Assembly: GCA_041913505.1 (NCBI GenBank) | Contig: JAYSFC010000162.1 | Coordinates: 1-6,432 of the forward strand | DNA length: 6,432 bases | Reading direction: 5' to 3' | Source: JAYSFC01 sp041913505 | GTDB taxonomy: Bacteria; Pseudomonadota; Gammaproteobacteria; Burkholderiales; Burkholderiaceae_C | Shown: in pieces, positions 1 to 6,211 of the stretch | Position numbering within the stretch: the stretch's first letter is position 1 | Layout: each line of letters begins with the position of its first letter | Position numbers and translations under genes: made by a program | Notes under the pieces: generated by a model | The model's input: the letters and a program-made list of their open reading frames with translations, nothing else | Database searches by the model: none | What the model was told of the DNA's origin: nothing

Positions 1-51
1 CCAGTAATTTACCCAGGCTGGAGCAGCAGCGGAGACTTTTTCAGCATTGCC
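1..51. other. Left-edge non-coding stretch, possible insertion-sequence end
   Basis: No gene is supported here. On the minus strand, directly after the TAA that closes the VOC remnant, the sequence begins GGCAATGCTGAAAAAGTCTC. This looks like the terminal inverted repeat of some IS families (IS5/IS1182-like ends often carry TGAAAAAGTC; from memory). If so, the element extends leftwards beyond the window. Only one end is present and no transposase is visible, so this is a weak call. Confidence 0.2.
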
Positions 52-207
52 TTAGAACGAAACAGGTTTTCCGTTGACTAGCACGGCGTGCCGAAGCGGT
101 CGATGAGTAGGCCAAAGCGCTCGGCCCAGAACCTGGGCTGCAGCGGCACCGTGACGCGGCCTCTTTCGGCGTGGGCTTCCAAGACGCGGAGTGGTGCCGT
201 GAAAGCG
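52..207 (-). pseudogene. C-terminal remnant of a PhnB-like VOC (glyoxalase-fold) protein, frameshifted
   Basis: Read on the minus strand, the bases after the AI-2E stop encode PLRVLEAHAERGRVTVPLQP and then FWAERFGLLIDRFGTP. This is the end of a PhnB/YjdN-type VOC protein; family members typically finish with a G-x-V-T-M-P-L strand, FWxxRFGxxxDxFG, then W-hydrophobic-V-N. Here the frame breaks after GTP: it gives TGC and an in-frame TAG at 78-80. Adding one G (TGC to TGG-C, at about 82-83) restores W-LVNGKPVSF and a TAA at 52-54. Both the lost N-terminal portion (a complete protein would be about 140-160 aa, here about 50 codons) and the one-base deletion indicate a decayed gene. No start codon or ribosome binding site is visible, because the remnant abuts the AI-2E stop. 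VOC proteins of this kind are small dimeric metalloenzyme-like proteins, often of unknown substrate; no function should remain here. Confidence 0.7.
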
Positions 208-210
208 GGC

Positions 211-1308
211 CTACACCAGGCGCGCGGCCTGCAGCTCTTTCTTGAGGTAGGCGTAGAGCAGCGGTGCGGCCACGAGACCGGCGGGGCCGAACACGGCCTC
301 GGCGACGAACATCACCGCGAGCAGTTCCCACACGCCCATATGGGTGCGCCGGCCCACGACCTTGGCGTTGATCACGTACTCGGCCTTGTGGATCAGGACC
401 AGAAATGCCAGGCAGGCCAGCGCCGCTGCGGGCGACACCGACAGGCCCACGATGGTGATGACGGTGTTGCACAGCAAATTGCCCACGATGGGCACGAGGC
501 CGGCGAGGAACGTGAGCGTGATCAGCGCCGGGGTGTAGGGCAGCTCCAGCCCCCACAGCGGCAACAGCAGCAGCAGGAACAGCGCAGTGAGCAGCGTGTT
601 GAAGGCGGCAATCCAGACCTGCGCCGCCACGATCTGGCGGAACGCATCACCCAGCAGGGTGATGCGTTGAACCAGCGCCTGTGCCAGGGGGCCGCGCGTG
701 GCGTTGAGCTGGCGTATCGCGGCCAGCGCGCCGATCAGCACGCCCACGTAGGCGTGCAGCAGGCCGCCGAGCCAGGCGCGTCCCGCCGTGGCGAGCGCAC
801 CGGCTTTTGCGCCCAGATAGCCCGCGATGGTGCGCTGGATGTCGGCCGCACCTTCTGGTAGTTGTGCGGCGATATCGGCCGGCAGCTTCTGCCGCAACTC
901 CAGCACCGTGCGCGCCATGAAATCGAGCAGTTCGCGGTACTGCTGCGGTGCTTCGACGATGTAGCTACGCGAATGGGACAGCGCGAACACGAGCAGCAGC
1001 AGCGGGCTGAGCATGACCAGCGCCGCGGCCACCATCTGGCCCATGCGCGAAGCGCCCGAGCCTCCCGGCAGACGCCGGCGCAACCGGGCAAAGCGCGGCG
1101 CGAGCCAGCGCGTCACGAGAAAGCCCAGGCAGGCGCACAGCAGGCCCGGCAGCAGGCCACGCTCCATGACCAGCAACAATGCCGCCGCCATCAGCAGGTA
1201 GCTGGCGATCTGCACACCGCGCGACAGGGGGGCTGCAGCCGGCTGGGATACAGGGCCTGCCGGAAGTGGGCTCTGGTGGTTGGCGGCTTCGCGGCGCAGC
1301 GGCTCCAT
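211..1308 (-). CDS. AI-2E family transporter / PerM-like membrane protein
   Basis: This is a 365-aa inner-membrane protein of the AI-2E exporter/PerM family (TqsA, PerM, YdiK relatives). These are proposed transporters, but for most members the substrate is unknown. About eight hydrophobic segments are visible: roughly residues 33-48, 50-68, 91-110, 178-197, 228-255, 259-280, 281-306 and 327-348. The family layout is two pairs of N-terminal helices, a soluble, partly amphipathic stretch (about 112-177), then a C-terminal helix bundle. Family-typical motifs are PIVGNLL (273-279), HKAEYVINAKVVGRR (307-321) and the closing FGPAGLVAAPLLYAYLK (340-356). I chose the ATG at 1308, 19 nt after the purM stop. 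An upstream in-frame ATG at 1398 would overlap purM by 71 nt and add a 30-residue tail that does not look like the family. No strong Shine-Dalgarno is seen, so expression probably depends on coupling to purM. In E. coli perM, hda and purM also lie close together (from memory). Confidence 0.92.
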   Translation of the reverse strand: MEPLRREAANHQSPLPAGPVSQPAAAPLSRGVQIASYLLMAAALLLVMERGLLPGLLCACLGFLVTRWLAPRFARLRRRLPGGSGASRMGQMVAAALVMLSPLLLLVFALSHSRSYIVEAPQQYRELLDFMARTVLELRQKLPADIAAQLPEGAADIQRTIAGYLGAKAGALATAGRAWLGGLLHAYVGVLIGALAAIRQLNATRGPLAQALVQRITLLGDAFRQIVAAQVWIAAFNTLLTALFLLLLLPLWGLELPYTPALITLTFLAGLVPIVGNLLCNTVITIVGLSVSPAAALACLAFLVLIHKAEYVINAKVVGRRTHMGVWELLAVMFVAEAVFGPAGLVAAPLLYAYLKKELQAARLV

Positions 1309-1327
1309 GGGCGGCGTGGCGGGGAAG

Positions 1328-2368
1328 TCAGCCCACCACGACGGCGGCACCCGCGCCGCGCTCGGCGATCGCGCCGATGGTGTACACCGCTTCGCCAAGG
1401 GCGCGCAGCGTGGCGGCGGTAGCCTCGGCGGCTTCGGCTGGCACCACGACGACCATGCCGATGCCGTTATTGAAGGTGCGGTTCATCTCGATGTCGTCGA
1501 TGCCGGCGGTCTTCTGCAGCCAGGCGAACAACTCGGTCTGGGGCCAGCTGCCGGCCTTCAGGTGCGCAGCCAAGCCGTCGGGCAGCACGCGCGGAATGTT
1601 TTCGAGCAGGCCGCCGCCCGTGATGTGGGCCAGGGCCTTGATGGGGTGCTGGGCCAGTGCGGCCAGCACGTTCTTCACGTACAGGCGGGTGGGCTCCATG
1701 ATGGCCTGCTTGAATGGCTTGCCGTCCAGTGTGGCGGGGGCGCTGGCACCTGCGCGCTCGATGCACTTGCGCACCAGGCTGAAGCCGTTGGAATGCACGC
1801 CGCTCGATGCCAAGCCCAGCACCACGTCGCCGGCCTGCACGGTCTGGCCCGTGAGGATCTTGGATTTTTCCACGGCACCCACGGCAAAGCCGGCCAGGTC
1901 GTATTCGCCGGCCGGGTACATGCCGGGCATCTCGGCCGTTTCGCCGCCGATCAGTGCGCAACCGCTCAGCTCGCAGCCACGGGCGATGCCGCCGACCACG
2001 GCGGCTGCCGTGTCCACATCGAGCTTGCCGCAGGCGAAGTAGTCGAGGAAGAACAGTGGCTCGGCGCCTTGCACCAGCACGTCGTTGACGCTCATGGCCA
2101 CGAGGTCGATGCCCACCGTGTCGTGCATGTTCCACTCGAAGGCGAGCTTGAGCTTGGTGCCCACGCCGTCGGTGCCGCTCACCAGAACGGGTTCCTGGTA
2201 GCGCTTGGGCACCTCGAACAAGGCGCCAAAACCGCCGATGCCGGCCATCACGCCTTCGCGCAGCGTTTTCTTGGCCAGCGGCTTGATGCGCTCGACCAGC
2301 GCGTCACCCGCGTCGATGTCAACGCCGGCGTCTTTGTACGAAATGGGAGGGGTGGCAGAGGAGCTCAT
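1328..2368 (-). CDS. purM: Phosphoribosylformylglycinamidine cyclo-ligase (AIR synthetase)
   Basis: PurM is a cytosolic homodimer that closes the imidazole ring in step five of de novo purine synthesis: FGAM + ATP gives AIR + ADP + Pi. The 346-aa protein has the family's usual length and aligns from end to end with E. coli PurM as I recall it. It contains SYKDAGVDIDAG (10-21), the ATP/phosphate loop SGTDGVGTK (64-72), GIDLVAMSVNDVLVQGAEP (86-104), FFLDY (106-110), GGETAEMPGMY (141-151), SSGVHSNGFSLVRK, HITGGGL and NRTFNNGIGM. The ATG at 2368 is preferred over one 33 nt upstream because it gives the usual length and puts the conserved SYKDAG motif near residue 10. There is no clear Shine-Dalgarno sequence. 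A TAAAAT box lies about 40 nt upstream. The gene is insulated from ggt by a terminator, and it is followed after 19 nt by the AI-2E gene, probably in one transcript. Confidence 0.98.
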   Translation of the reverse strand: MSSSATPPISYKDAGVDIDAGDALVERIKPLAKKTLREGVMAGIGGFGALFEVPKRYQEPVLVSGTDGVGTKLKLAFEWNMHDTVGIDLVAMSVNDVLVQGAEPLFFLDYFACGKLDVDTAAAVVGGIARGCELSGCALIGGETAEMPGMYPAGEYDLAGFAVGAVEKSKILTGQTVQAGDVVLGLASSGVHSNGFSLVRKCIERAGASAPATLDGKPFKQAIMEPTRLYVKNVLAALAQHPIKALAHITGGGLLENIPRVLPDGLAAHLKAGSWPQTELFAWLQKTAGIDDIEMNRTFNNGIGMVVVVPAEAAEATAATLRALGEAVYTIGAIAERGAGAAVVVG

Positions 2369-2408
2369 GGAATTCAAAGCGTGGTTGGCAGGGCGGCCCA
2401 AACCGGGG

Positions 2409-2414
2409 ATTTTA
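2409..2414 (-). promoter_or_regulatory. Possible -10 element of the purM promoter
   Basis: On the minus strand TAAAAT ends 40 nt before the purM ATG, so transcription would start around 2402 with a leader of about 34 nt. It lies between the ggt terminator and purM, where a promoter is needed. No good -35 hexamer is present at 16-18 nt, so the call rests on the -10 match and the position. No PurR-like palindrome was seen. Confidence 0.35.
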
Positions 2415-2469
2415 GGGGCGGCGGCACATCGGGGGTGGTCAGAATGCCCGTTGGTATCGCTGGTGCAAG

Positions 2470-2498
2470 AAAAAAGCCCTGCCGCGAGGACAAGGCTT
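2470..2498 (-). terminator. Rho-independent terminator after ggt
   Basis: On the minus strand AAGCCTTG (2498-2491) pairs with CAGGGCTT (2481-2474), forming an 8-bp stem with one G-U pair. The loop is 9 nt (2490-2482), and the T run covers 2475-2470. It begins 24 nt after the ggt stop codon. It should end the ggt transcript before purM, so ggt is probably not in the purM operon. Confidence 0.8.
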
Positions 2499-2521
2499 GC
2501 TGCGGTTATTGCGGAGCAGGG

Positions 2522-4474
2522 TCAGAGGGAACCGTCGCCCAGCACAATGCCTTCGCGCCGGGGATCGGCGCCGCCCTGCAGCAGGGGTTTGCCGTCCTTG
2601 GTCACCCGGATGATGGTGGCCACCCCGCTGGACTGGGCCGCCGTGGACACGGTATGGCCCTTGGCCTTGAGGCCGGTAACCAGCGCTGTCAGGTCGAGCG
2701 TGGTGTTCGAGCCGTCTACGCCCGTGGTGGGGCTGTTGGCTGCCCCAAAGTTGACCAGTGACGTGGCTTGCTGGGCGTCCAGGCCCCAGTCCAGCGCACC
2801 CACCACGGTCTTCATTACGTACTGAATGATGGCGCCGCCGCCGGGCGAGCCGGTCGCCATCAGGAAGTCGCCCGGCGCATTCCCCTTGAAGACCAGCGTA
2901 GGCGCCATGGTGCTGCGCGGGCGCTTGCCGGGGGCTACGCGGTTGGCCACGGGCTGGCCGGTGCTGTCCACCGGGGTCGCGGAGAAGTCCGTTAGCTGGT
3001 TGGTGAGCAGGAAGCCGTTCACCATGTGGAAGGATCCCATGCTCGATTCCACCGTCGTGGTCATCGACACCACGTTGCCATAGGCGTCTACCACCGAGAA
3101 ATGTGTGGTGCCGTGCTCCACGGTCTTGTCGACGCCTTGCGGCACCGGGCCGAAATCGCCCGCAGCGGCCGTGCCCATGCTTTTGTCCGGGTTGATGAGG
3201 CCGGCGCGCTGCTGGAGGTAGTCGGGACTGAGCAGCGAGGCCAGGCCCTGGGCCGGCAGGGGCACGAAGTCGGTGTCGGCCACGTACTTGTCGCGATCGG
3301 CATAGGCCAGGCGTTCCGCCTCGGACACGAGGTGCACGCCCATCACGCTGGGCACGCCGCCTTCGTTCGCGGGGTTGGTCGGTGCGTACTGCGCGAGGTT
3401 GAACTGGCCCAGAATGCCCAGCGACTGCGCAATCGCAATCCCCCCGGACGACGGGGGCGCCATCGTGCATACGTAGTAGGTGCCGCGGTAGCCCGTGCAG
3501 ACCGGGTCGCGCTTTTTCGCCTGGTAGTTGGCCAGGTCGCTCAGCGCCATCAGGCTGGGTGTGATCGGGGTCTTGGCGGTGTCATCGCCTACCGCCTGTG
3601 CTGCCTTGGCGACGATGGCCTTGGCGATGTCTCCGGTGTAGAGGGCGTCCGCACCCTGTGTGGCCAGTGCCTGCAGCGTCTTGGCGTAGGGCAGGTTGGT
3701 CATGGTTTCGCCGGTGGCGCGGGGCGATCCATCCGCATGGAAATAAGTGGCCATGGCATTGGCGTCCAGCGCCAGGTTGCTGGCATTGCTGGCAATGGCC
3801 GCACCCAGGCGGCCCGGAATCCGGAAGCCATCGGTGGAGAGCTGGATGCCGTAGCCGAACAGGTCACTCCAGGCGAGCACGCCATGTTCCTTGTGCGCCA
3901 TGTCGAGCATGCGCATCACACCGGGCACGCCGATGGAGCGGCCGCTGCGCCGGGCGGATGGCACGGGTGCGGGCGAGCTGGGGTCCTCCTGGCTCTGCCG
4001 TGCCAAGTAGTAGCCTGTGGCGGCCGCTGGCGCGGCTTCGCGCCCGTCATATGCCGTGACTTTCTTGGTCTTTGCGTCGTAGTACACCATGAATGCACTG
4101 CCCGCAATCGTGCTGGACTGCGGCTCCACCAGGCCCAGGACGGCCTGCATAGCCACTGCGGCATCGACGGCGGAACCGCCGGCCTTGAGGATGTCGCAAC
4201 CCGCCTTGGTGGCCAGTGGTGTGTTGGCGACGACCATGTACTTGCTGGAATACTTGGCGGTCAAGCCCAGCCGGTAGCCCGAGGCTTGCTCGGGCGCCGC
4301 CGGGTCGCCGCTCACCCCGGATCCGACCACCACGGGGGAGCCACTGCTGCCGCGCACCGAGCAACTGCTGGGGTCGCTGTCAACGATGAGATCCGGTCCG
4401 TCGCTTCCACCGCAGCCAGCCAGGAAAGCCGCCGCTGTCAGCGGCGCCATGGTCCACAGAATCGTTTTGCGCAT
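2522..4474 (-). CDS. ggt: Gamma-glutamyltransferase, lipoprotein form
   Basis: GGT is an N-terminal nucleophile hydrolase that cuts gamma-glutamyl bonds (glutathione, its conjugates, other gamma-glutamyl compounds) and passes the glutamyl group to water or an amino acid. The 650-aa precursor starts with a lipoprotein signal peptide: MRK, a hydrophobic stretch, then lipobox LAGC with Cys21. Gly at +2 suggests the outer membrane. A Ser/Gly/Pro-rich linker follows to about residue 66, which helps explain why it is longer than E. coli GGT (580 aa). The autoprocessing site is in HGTTHFS; Thr456 would be the nucleophile and first residue of the small subunit (195 aa). Other aligned residues are Arg145 (E. 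coli R114), Thr474 (T409), Gln493, Asp496 (D433), Ser521/Thr522 (S462/S463) and GSPGG with Gly545/Gly546. Glu476 stands where E. coli has Asn411, and the lid segment is short, as in B. subtilis GGT. Start: ATG at 4474 with AGGGTGA three bases upstream. Confidence 0.96.
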   Translation of the reverse strand: MRKTILWTMAPLTAAAFLAGCGGSDGPDLIVDSDPSSCSVRGSSGSPVVVGSGVSGDPAAPEQASGYRLGLTAKYSSKYMVVANTPLATKAGCDILKAGGSAVDAAVAMQAVLGLVEPQSSTIAGSAFMVYYDAKTKKVTAYDGREAAPAAATGYYLARQSQEDPSSPAPVPSARRSGRSIGVPGVMRMLDMAHKEHGVLAWSDLFGYGIQLSTDGFRIPGRLGAAIASNASNLALDANAMATYFHADGSPRATGETMTNLPYAKTLQALATQGADALYTGDIAKAIVAKAAQAVGDDTAKTPITPSLMALSDLANYQAKKRDPVCTGYRGTYYVCTMAPPSSGGIAIAQSLGILGQFNLAQYAPTNPANEGGVPSVMGVHLVSEAERLAYADRDKYVADTDFVPLPAQGLASLLSPDYLQQRAGLINPDKSMGTAAAGDFGPVPQGVDKTVEHGTTHFSVVDAYGNVVSMTTTVESSMGSFHMVNGFLLTNQLTDFSATPVDSTGQPVANRVAPGKRPRSTMAPTLVFKGNAPGDFLMATGSPGGGAIIQYVMKTVVGALDWGLDAQQATSLVNFGAANSPTTGVDGSNTTLDLTALVTGLKAKGHTVSTAAQSSGVATIIRVTKDGKPLLQGGADPRREGIVLGDGSL

Positions 4475-4477
4475 GAT

Positions 4478-4484
4478 TCACCCT
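4478..4484 (-). promoter_or_regulatory. Ribosome binding site of ggt
   Basis: On the minus strand AGGGTGA lies 3 nt before the ATG at 4474 and resembles the AGGAGGTGA consensus. Together with the signal peptide that follows at once, it fixes the start of ggt. Confidence 0.55.
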
Positions 4485-4487
4485 ATT

Positions 4488-4574
4488 GGTTGGTCAATTC
4501 ACTCAAACCCTTGCCAGGCATCTTGGACGAGGCTCAGCTTAGCGACCGGGTGTGGTTCCCCGGTTGGTAAATAC
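4488..4574. repeat. Direct repeat pair upstream of ggt, possible regulator sites
   Basis: The two copies on the plus strand are GGTTGGTCAATTC (4488-4500) and GGTTGGTAAATAC (4562-4574). They match at 11 of 13 positions and lie 74 bp apart, close to seven helical turns. The first copy sits directly against the ggt ribosome binding site. Such spacing would suit a repressor or activator binding two sites on one face of DNA, but chance cannot be excluded. Confidence 0.35.
4543..4566. repeat. Inverted repeat / hairpin upstream of ggt
   Basis: The arms ACCGGG (4545-4550) and CCCGGT (4559-4564) are perfect. They extend by one G-T and one C-G pair to eight pairs, with an 8-nt loop (4551-4558). No T run follows on either strand, so it is not a normal terminator. 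It could be an operator or a leader hairpin about 70 nt upstream of ggt. Confidence 0.35.
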
Positions 4575-4615
4575 CCTTGTGCATGCTTCGCCGGGTGTGG
4601 CTGGGGCGTGAGGCA

Positions 4616-4643
4616 TCGCCAAGAGCGCGGCGCAGACTAAAAT
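4616..4643 (+). promoter_or_regulatory. Possible sigma70 promoter of the hda operon
   Basis: TCGCCA (4616-4621, 4 of 6 matches to TTGACA) is followed after 16 bp by TAAAAT (4638-4643, 5 of 6 matches to TATAAT). Transcription from here would give a leader of about 130 nt before hda. The location fits, but the -35 match is poor. Confidence 0.35.
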
Positions 4644-4685
4644 CAAGTGCTTACACCCATTTCGCACCCCGCCGCAGCCGCCTAC

Positions 4686-4708
4686 GGTCGGGGCCGCTTC
4701 TACCGACC
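4686..4708 (+). repeat. Small hairpin in the presumed hda leader
   Basis: GGTCGG (4686-4691) and CCGACC (4703-4708) form a perfect 6-bp stem with an 11-nt loop. No T run follows, so termination is unlikely. It lies between the presumed promoter and the hda start. It may be chance in GC-rich DNA. Confidence 0.25.
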
Positions 4709-4783
4709 CTCTGTGATGCCGCAACCCTTCCTCATGCCAGTTCTTGCCGCACCCTCTCTTGAACGGGGGCGGGCGTGAGCCAC

Positions 4784-5482
4784 ATGAAGCAACTGGCGCT
4801 GGACATCGGCTTGGCCCCGGTGCCCACCCTGGCGCGCTTCTTTGCTGGCCCCAACGAGGCCGTGTTGCAGCATTTACGCTTGGCCGTAGAGAGTGGCAGC
4901 GCGGGCGCGTTGCGCTCGCCGGTGCCGGTGTACCTGTGGGGCGAGGCCGGCTGTGGCAAGACGCACCTGCTCAAGGCCGTGCGCGAGGCACTGCGGGAAC
5001 AGGGCCTGCGCGTGGGCTGGATGGACGCCTCCACGGACAACCCGCCTGGGTTCGACGAGGACTGGGCCGCTGTGCTGCTCGACGAGGTGCACCTCTATTC
5101 CAGCGAGCAGCAGGCGGCGGCCTTCAACTGGTTCGTCAACGCGACAAGCCCCGCGACAGGCACGCCGCGCTGGGTGCTGGCCGCCGGAGACCTGCCGCCG
5201 GCCGATCTGCCGTTGCGCGACGACCTGCGCAGCCGCCTGGGCTGGGGCCATGTGTTCCAGCTGCACCTGCTGGACGAAACGGCGCGCCGCGCAGTGCTGC
5301 GCCAGGAGGCCGATGCGCGCGGCGTCTTTCTGGGCGACGATGTGATGGACTACATGCTCAAGCGCTTTTCGCGCGATCTGGGCAGCCTCATGCAGCTGCT
5401 GGACCGGCTTGACAGCTTCGCGCTGCGCACCCAGCGGGCCATCACCATCCCGCTGCTCAAAACCATGCTGGAGACCGAATGA
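4784..5482 (+). CDS. hda: DnaA regulatory inactivator Hda
   Basis: Hda is a DnaA-like AAA+ protein. Bound to the DNA-loaded sliding clamp, it stimulates hydrolysis of DnaA-bound ATP after initiation and so prevents re-initiation. The 232-aa product matches the usual length (about 230 aa). The extreme N-terminus has QLALDI (3-8), fitting the clamp-binding motif (QLSLPL in E. coli). Walker A is GEAGCGKT (53-60), Walker B is VLLDEVHL (97-104), and the SRLGWG box (150-155) holds the likely arginine finger, Arg151. The sensor-2 region is KRFSRDLGSLMQLLDRLD (193-210). There is no DnaA-type DNA-binding domain IV, which separates it from DnaA. The start is open: the ATG at 4784 puts MKQ at the position where homologues begin, while a GTG at 4775 (adding MSH) has a G-rich stretch 5 nt upstream. 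It is the first gene of an apparent operon with the HAD phosphatase (27-nt gap) and pcnB. Confidence 0.95.
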   Translation: MKQLALDIGLAPVPTLARFFAGPNEAVLQHLRLAVESGSAGALRSPVPVYLWGEAGCGKTHLLKAVREALREQGLRVGWMDASTDNPPGFDEDWAAVLLDEVHLYSSEQQAAAFNWFVNATSPATGTPRWVLAAGDLPPADLPLRDDLRSRLGWGHVFQLHLLDETARRAVLRQEADARGVFLGDDVMDYMLKRFSRDLGSLMQLLDRLDSFALRTQRAITIPLLKTMLETE

Positions 5483-5509
5483 CCGGTCCTGGCCCCTGTT
5501 GGGACAACC

Positions 5510-6211
5510 ATGTTTTCTGAAAATTCGGCAGGCCGCCATCGGCTGGTCCTGTTCGACCTGGACCACACGCTGCTGCCGCTCGACTCCGACTACGAGTGGG
5601 GGGAGTTCTCCATCCGCATCGGCTGGCGCGACGCGGTTGAGTTCGGCCGCCGCAACGCCGAGTTCTATGCGCACTACCAAGCCGGCACGCTCAATGTGCC
5701 CGACTACGTGCGCTTTGCCACCGAAGCCGTGCGCGAGCACGGCCCCGAAGAGGCGGCCGTGGCCCATGCGCGCTTCATGCGCGAGGTGATCGAGCCCGCC
5801 ATCCAGCCCCAGGCGGTCGAACTCGTGCGCCGCCACCAGGCCGCGGGCGACGAGGTGCTCATCATCACGGCAACCAACGAGTTCGTGACGCGGCCCATTG
5901 CCCAGGCGCTGGGTGTGAGCGAGCTGCTGGCCATGGAGCTCGAGCGCGGTCCCGACGGCTGGTACACGGGCGAGATCCGGGGCGAGCCCACCATGCGCGA
6001 GGGCAAAGTGCGCCGCATGGAGCGCTGGTTGGCCGAGCGCGGCCTGGCCTGGGCCGACGTGGACAGTACTTTCTACAGCGATTCGATGAACGACGTGCCG
6101 CTGCTCGAGACCGTGAACCACCCCGTGGCCACCAACCCCGACGCGCGCCTGCGCGCCCTTGCCCAGCAGCGTGGCTGGCCCATCCTGGACCTGTTTCCCT
6201 CTCACCCATGA
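5510..6211 (+). CDS. HAD-IB family phosphatase (SerB-like), substrate unknown
   Basis: This is a 233-aa soluble hydrolase of the HAD superfamily, subfamily IB. All four catalytic motifs are visible. Motif I is LFDLDHTLLP (14-23), with nucleophile Asp16 and general acid Asp18. Motif II is LIITAT (117-122), with Thr120. Motif III is Lys166 in REGKVRR. Motif IV is FYSDSMNDVPLLE (188-200), with Asp191 and Asp195 for Mg2+ binding. A helical C1-type cap lies between motifs I and II, at about residues 25-100. There is no ACT domain or transmembrane segment. The family removes phosphate from small metabolites through an aspartyl-phosphate intermediate. Similar proteins are annotated as phosphoserine or histidinol-phosphate phosphatases, and the sequence alone does not decide between them. 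It starts 27 nt after hda, with GGGAC just upstream of the ATG, and its stop overlaps the pcnB start (ATGA), so the two are probably translationally coupled. Confidence 0.93.
   Translation: MFSENSAGRHRLVLFDLDHTLLPLDSDYEWGEFSIRIGWRDAVEFGRRNAEFYAHYQAGTLNVPDYVRFATEAVREHGPEEAAVAHARFMREVIEPAIQPQAVELVRRHQAAGDEVLIITATNEFVTRPIAQALGVSELLAMELERGPDGWYTGEIRGEPTMREGKVRRMERWLAERGLAWADVDSTFYSDSMNDVPLLETVNHPVATNPDARLRALAQQRGWPILDLFPSHP

Larger units (their letters stand above)
4475..4783. promoter_or_regulatory. Divergent ggt / hda intergenic region
   Basis: This stretch of about 300 bp separates the divergent ggt and hda genes and must hold both promoters. I see no convincing ORF or RNA gene in it. It contains, from left to right: the ggt ribosome binding site, one copy of a 13-bp direct repeat (4488-4500), an inverted repeat (4543-4566) overlapping the second repeat copy (4562-4574), a possible hda -10 box (4638-4643) and a small hairpin (4686-4708) in the presumed hda leader. 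No good sigma70 promoter could be picked for ggt; a TATTTA on the minus strand near 4573 lacks a -35 partner. Confidence 0.6.

Noticed and set aside
555..590. CAG/CAA-rich run as a microsatellite
   Set aside because: It encodes a leucine-rich membrane helix of the AI-2E protein on the minus strand, and the repeat is explained by CTG leucine codons.
1309..1398. N-terminal extension of the AI-2E protein from an ATG at 1398
   Set aside because: It would overlap the purM coding end by 71 nt and adds a Pro/Ser/Arg-rich tail unlike the family. The ATG at 1308 fits the spacing after purM.
2369..2401. Longer purM start at 2401
   Set aside because: The extra 11 residues are not part of the PurM family. 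The ATG at 2368 gives the normal length, and the longer start would nearly touch the -10 box.
1280..2761. Open frame of 493 codons on the plus strand
   Set aside because: It lies antisense across purM and its flanks. Its product is rich in His, Gly and Ala with no family motifs, as expected for the opposite strand of a high-GC gene. purM is certain.
4543..4566. Inverted repeat as a terminator
   Set aside because: No T run follows on either strand, and no gene ends nearby; both flanking genes start from this region.
3026..4570. Open frame of 514 codons on the plus strand
   Set aside because: It is antisense to ggt over nearly its full length, with low-complexity composition and no recognisable domain. 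ggt carries the complete catalytic motif set on the other strand.
4874..6205. Open frame of 443 codons on the minus strand
   Set aside because: It is antisense to hda and the HAD phosphatase, both of which have all their catalytic motifs. The product (His, Gln, Val rich) is typical of a shadow frame.
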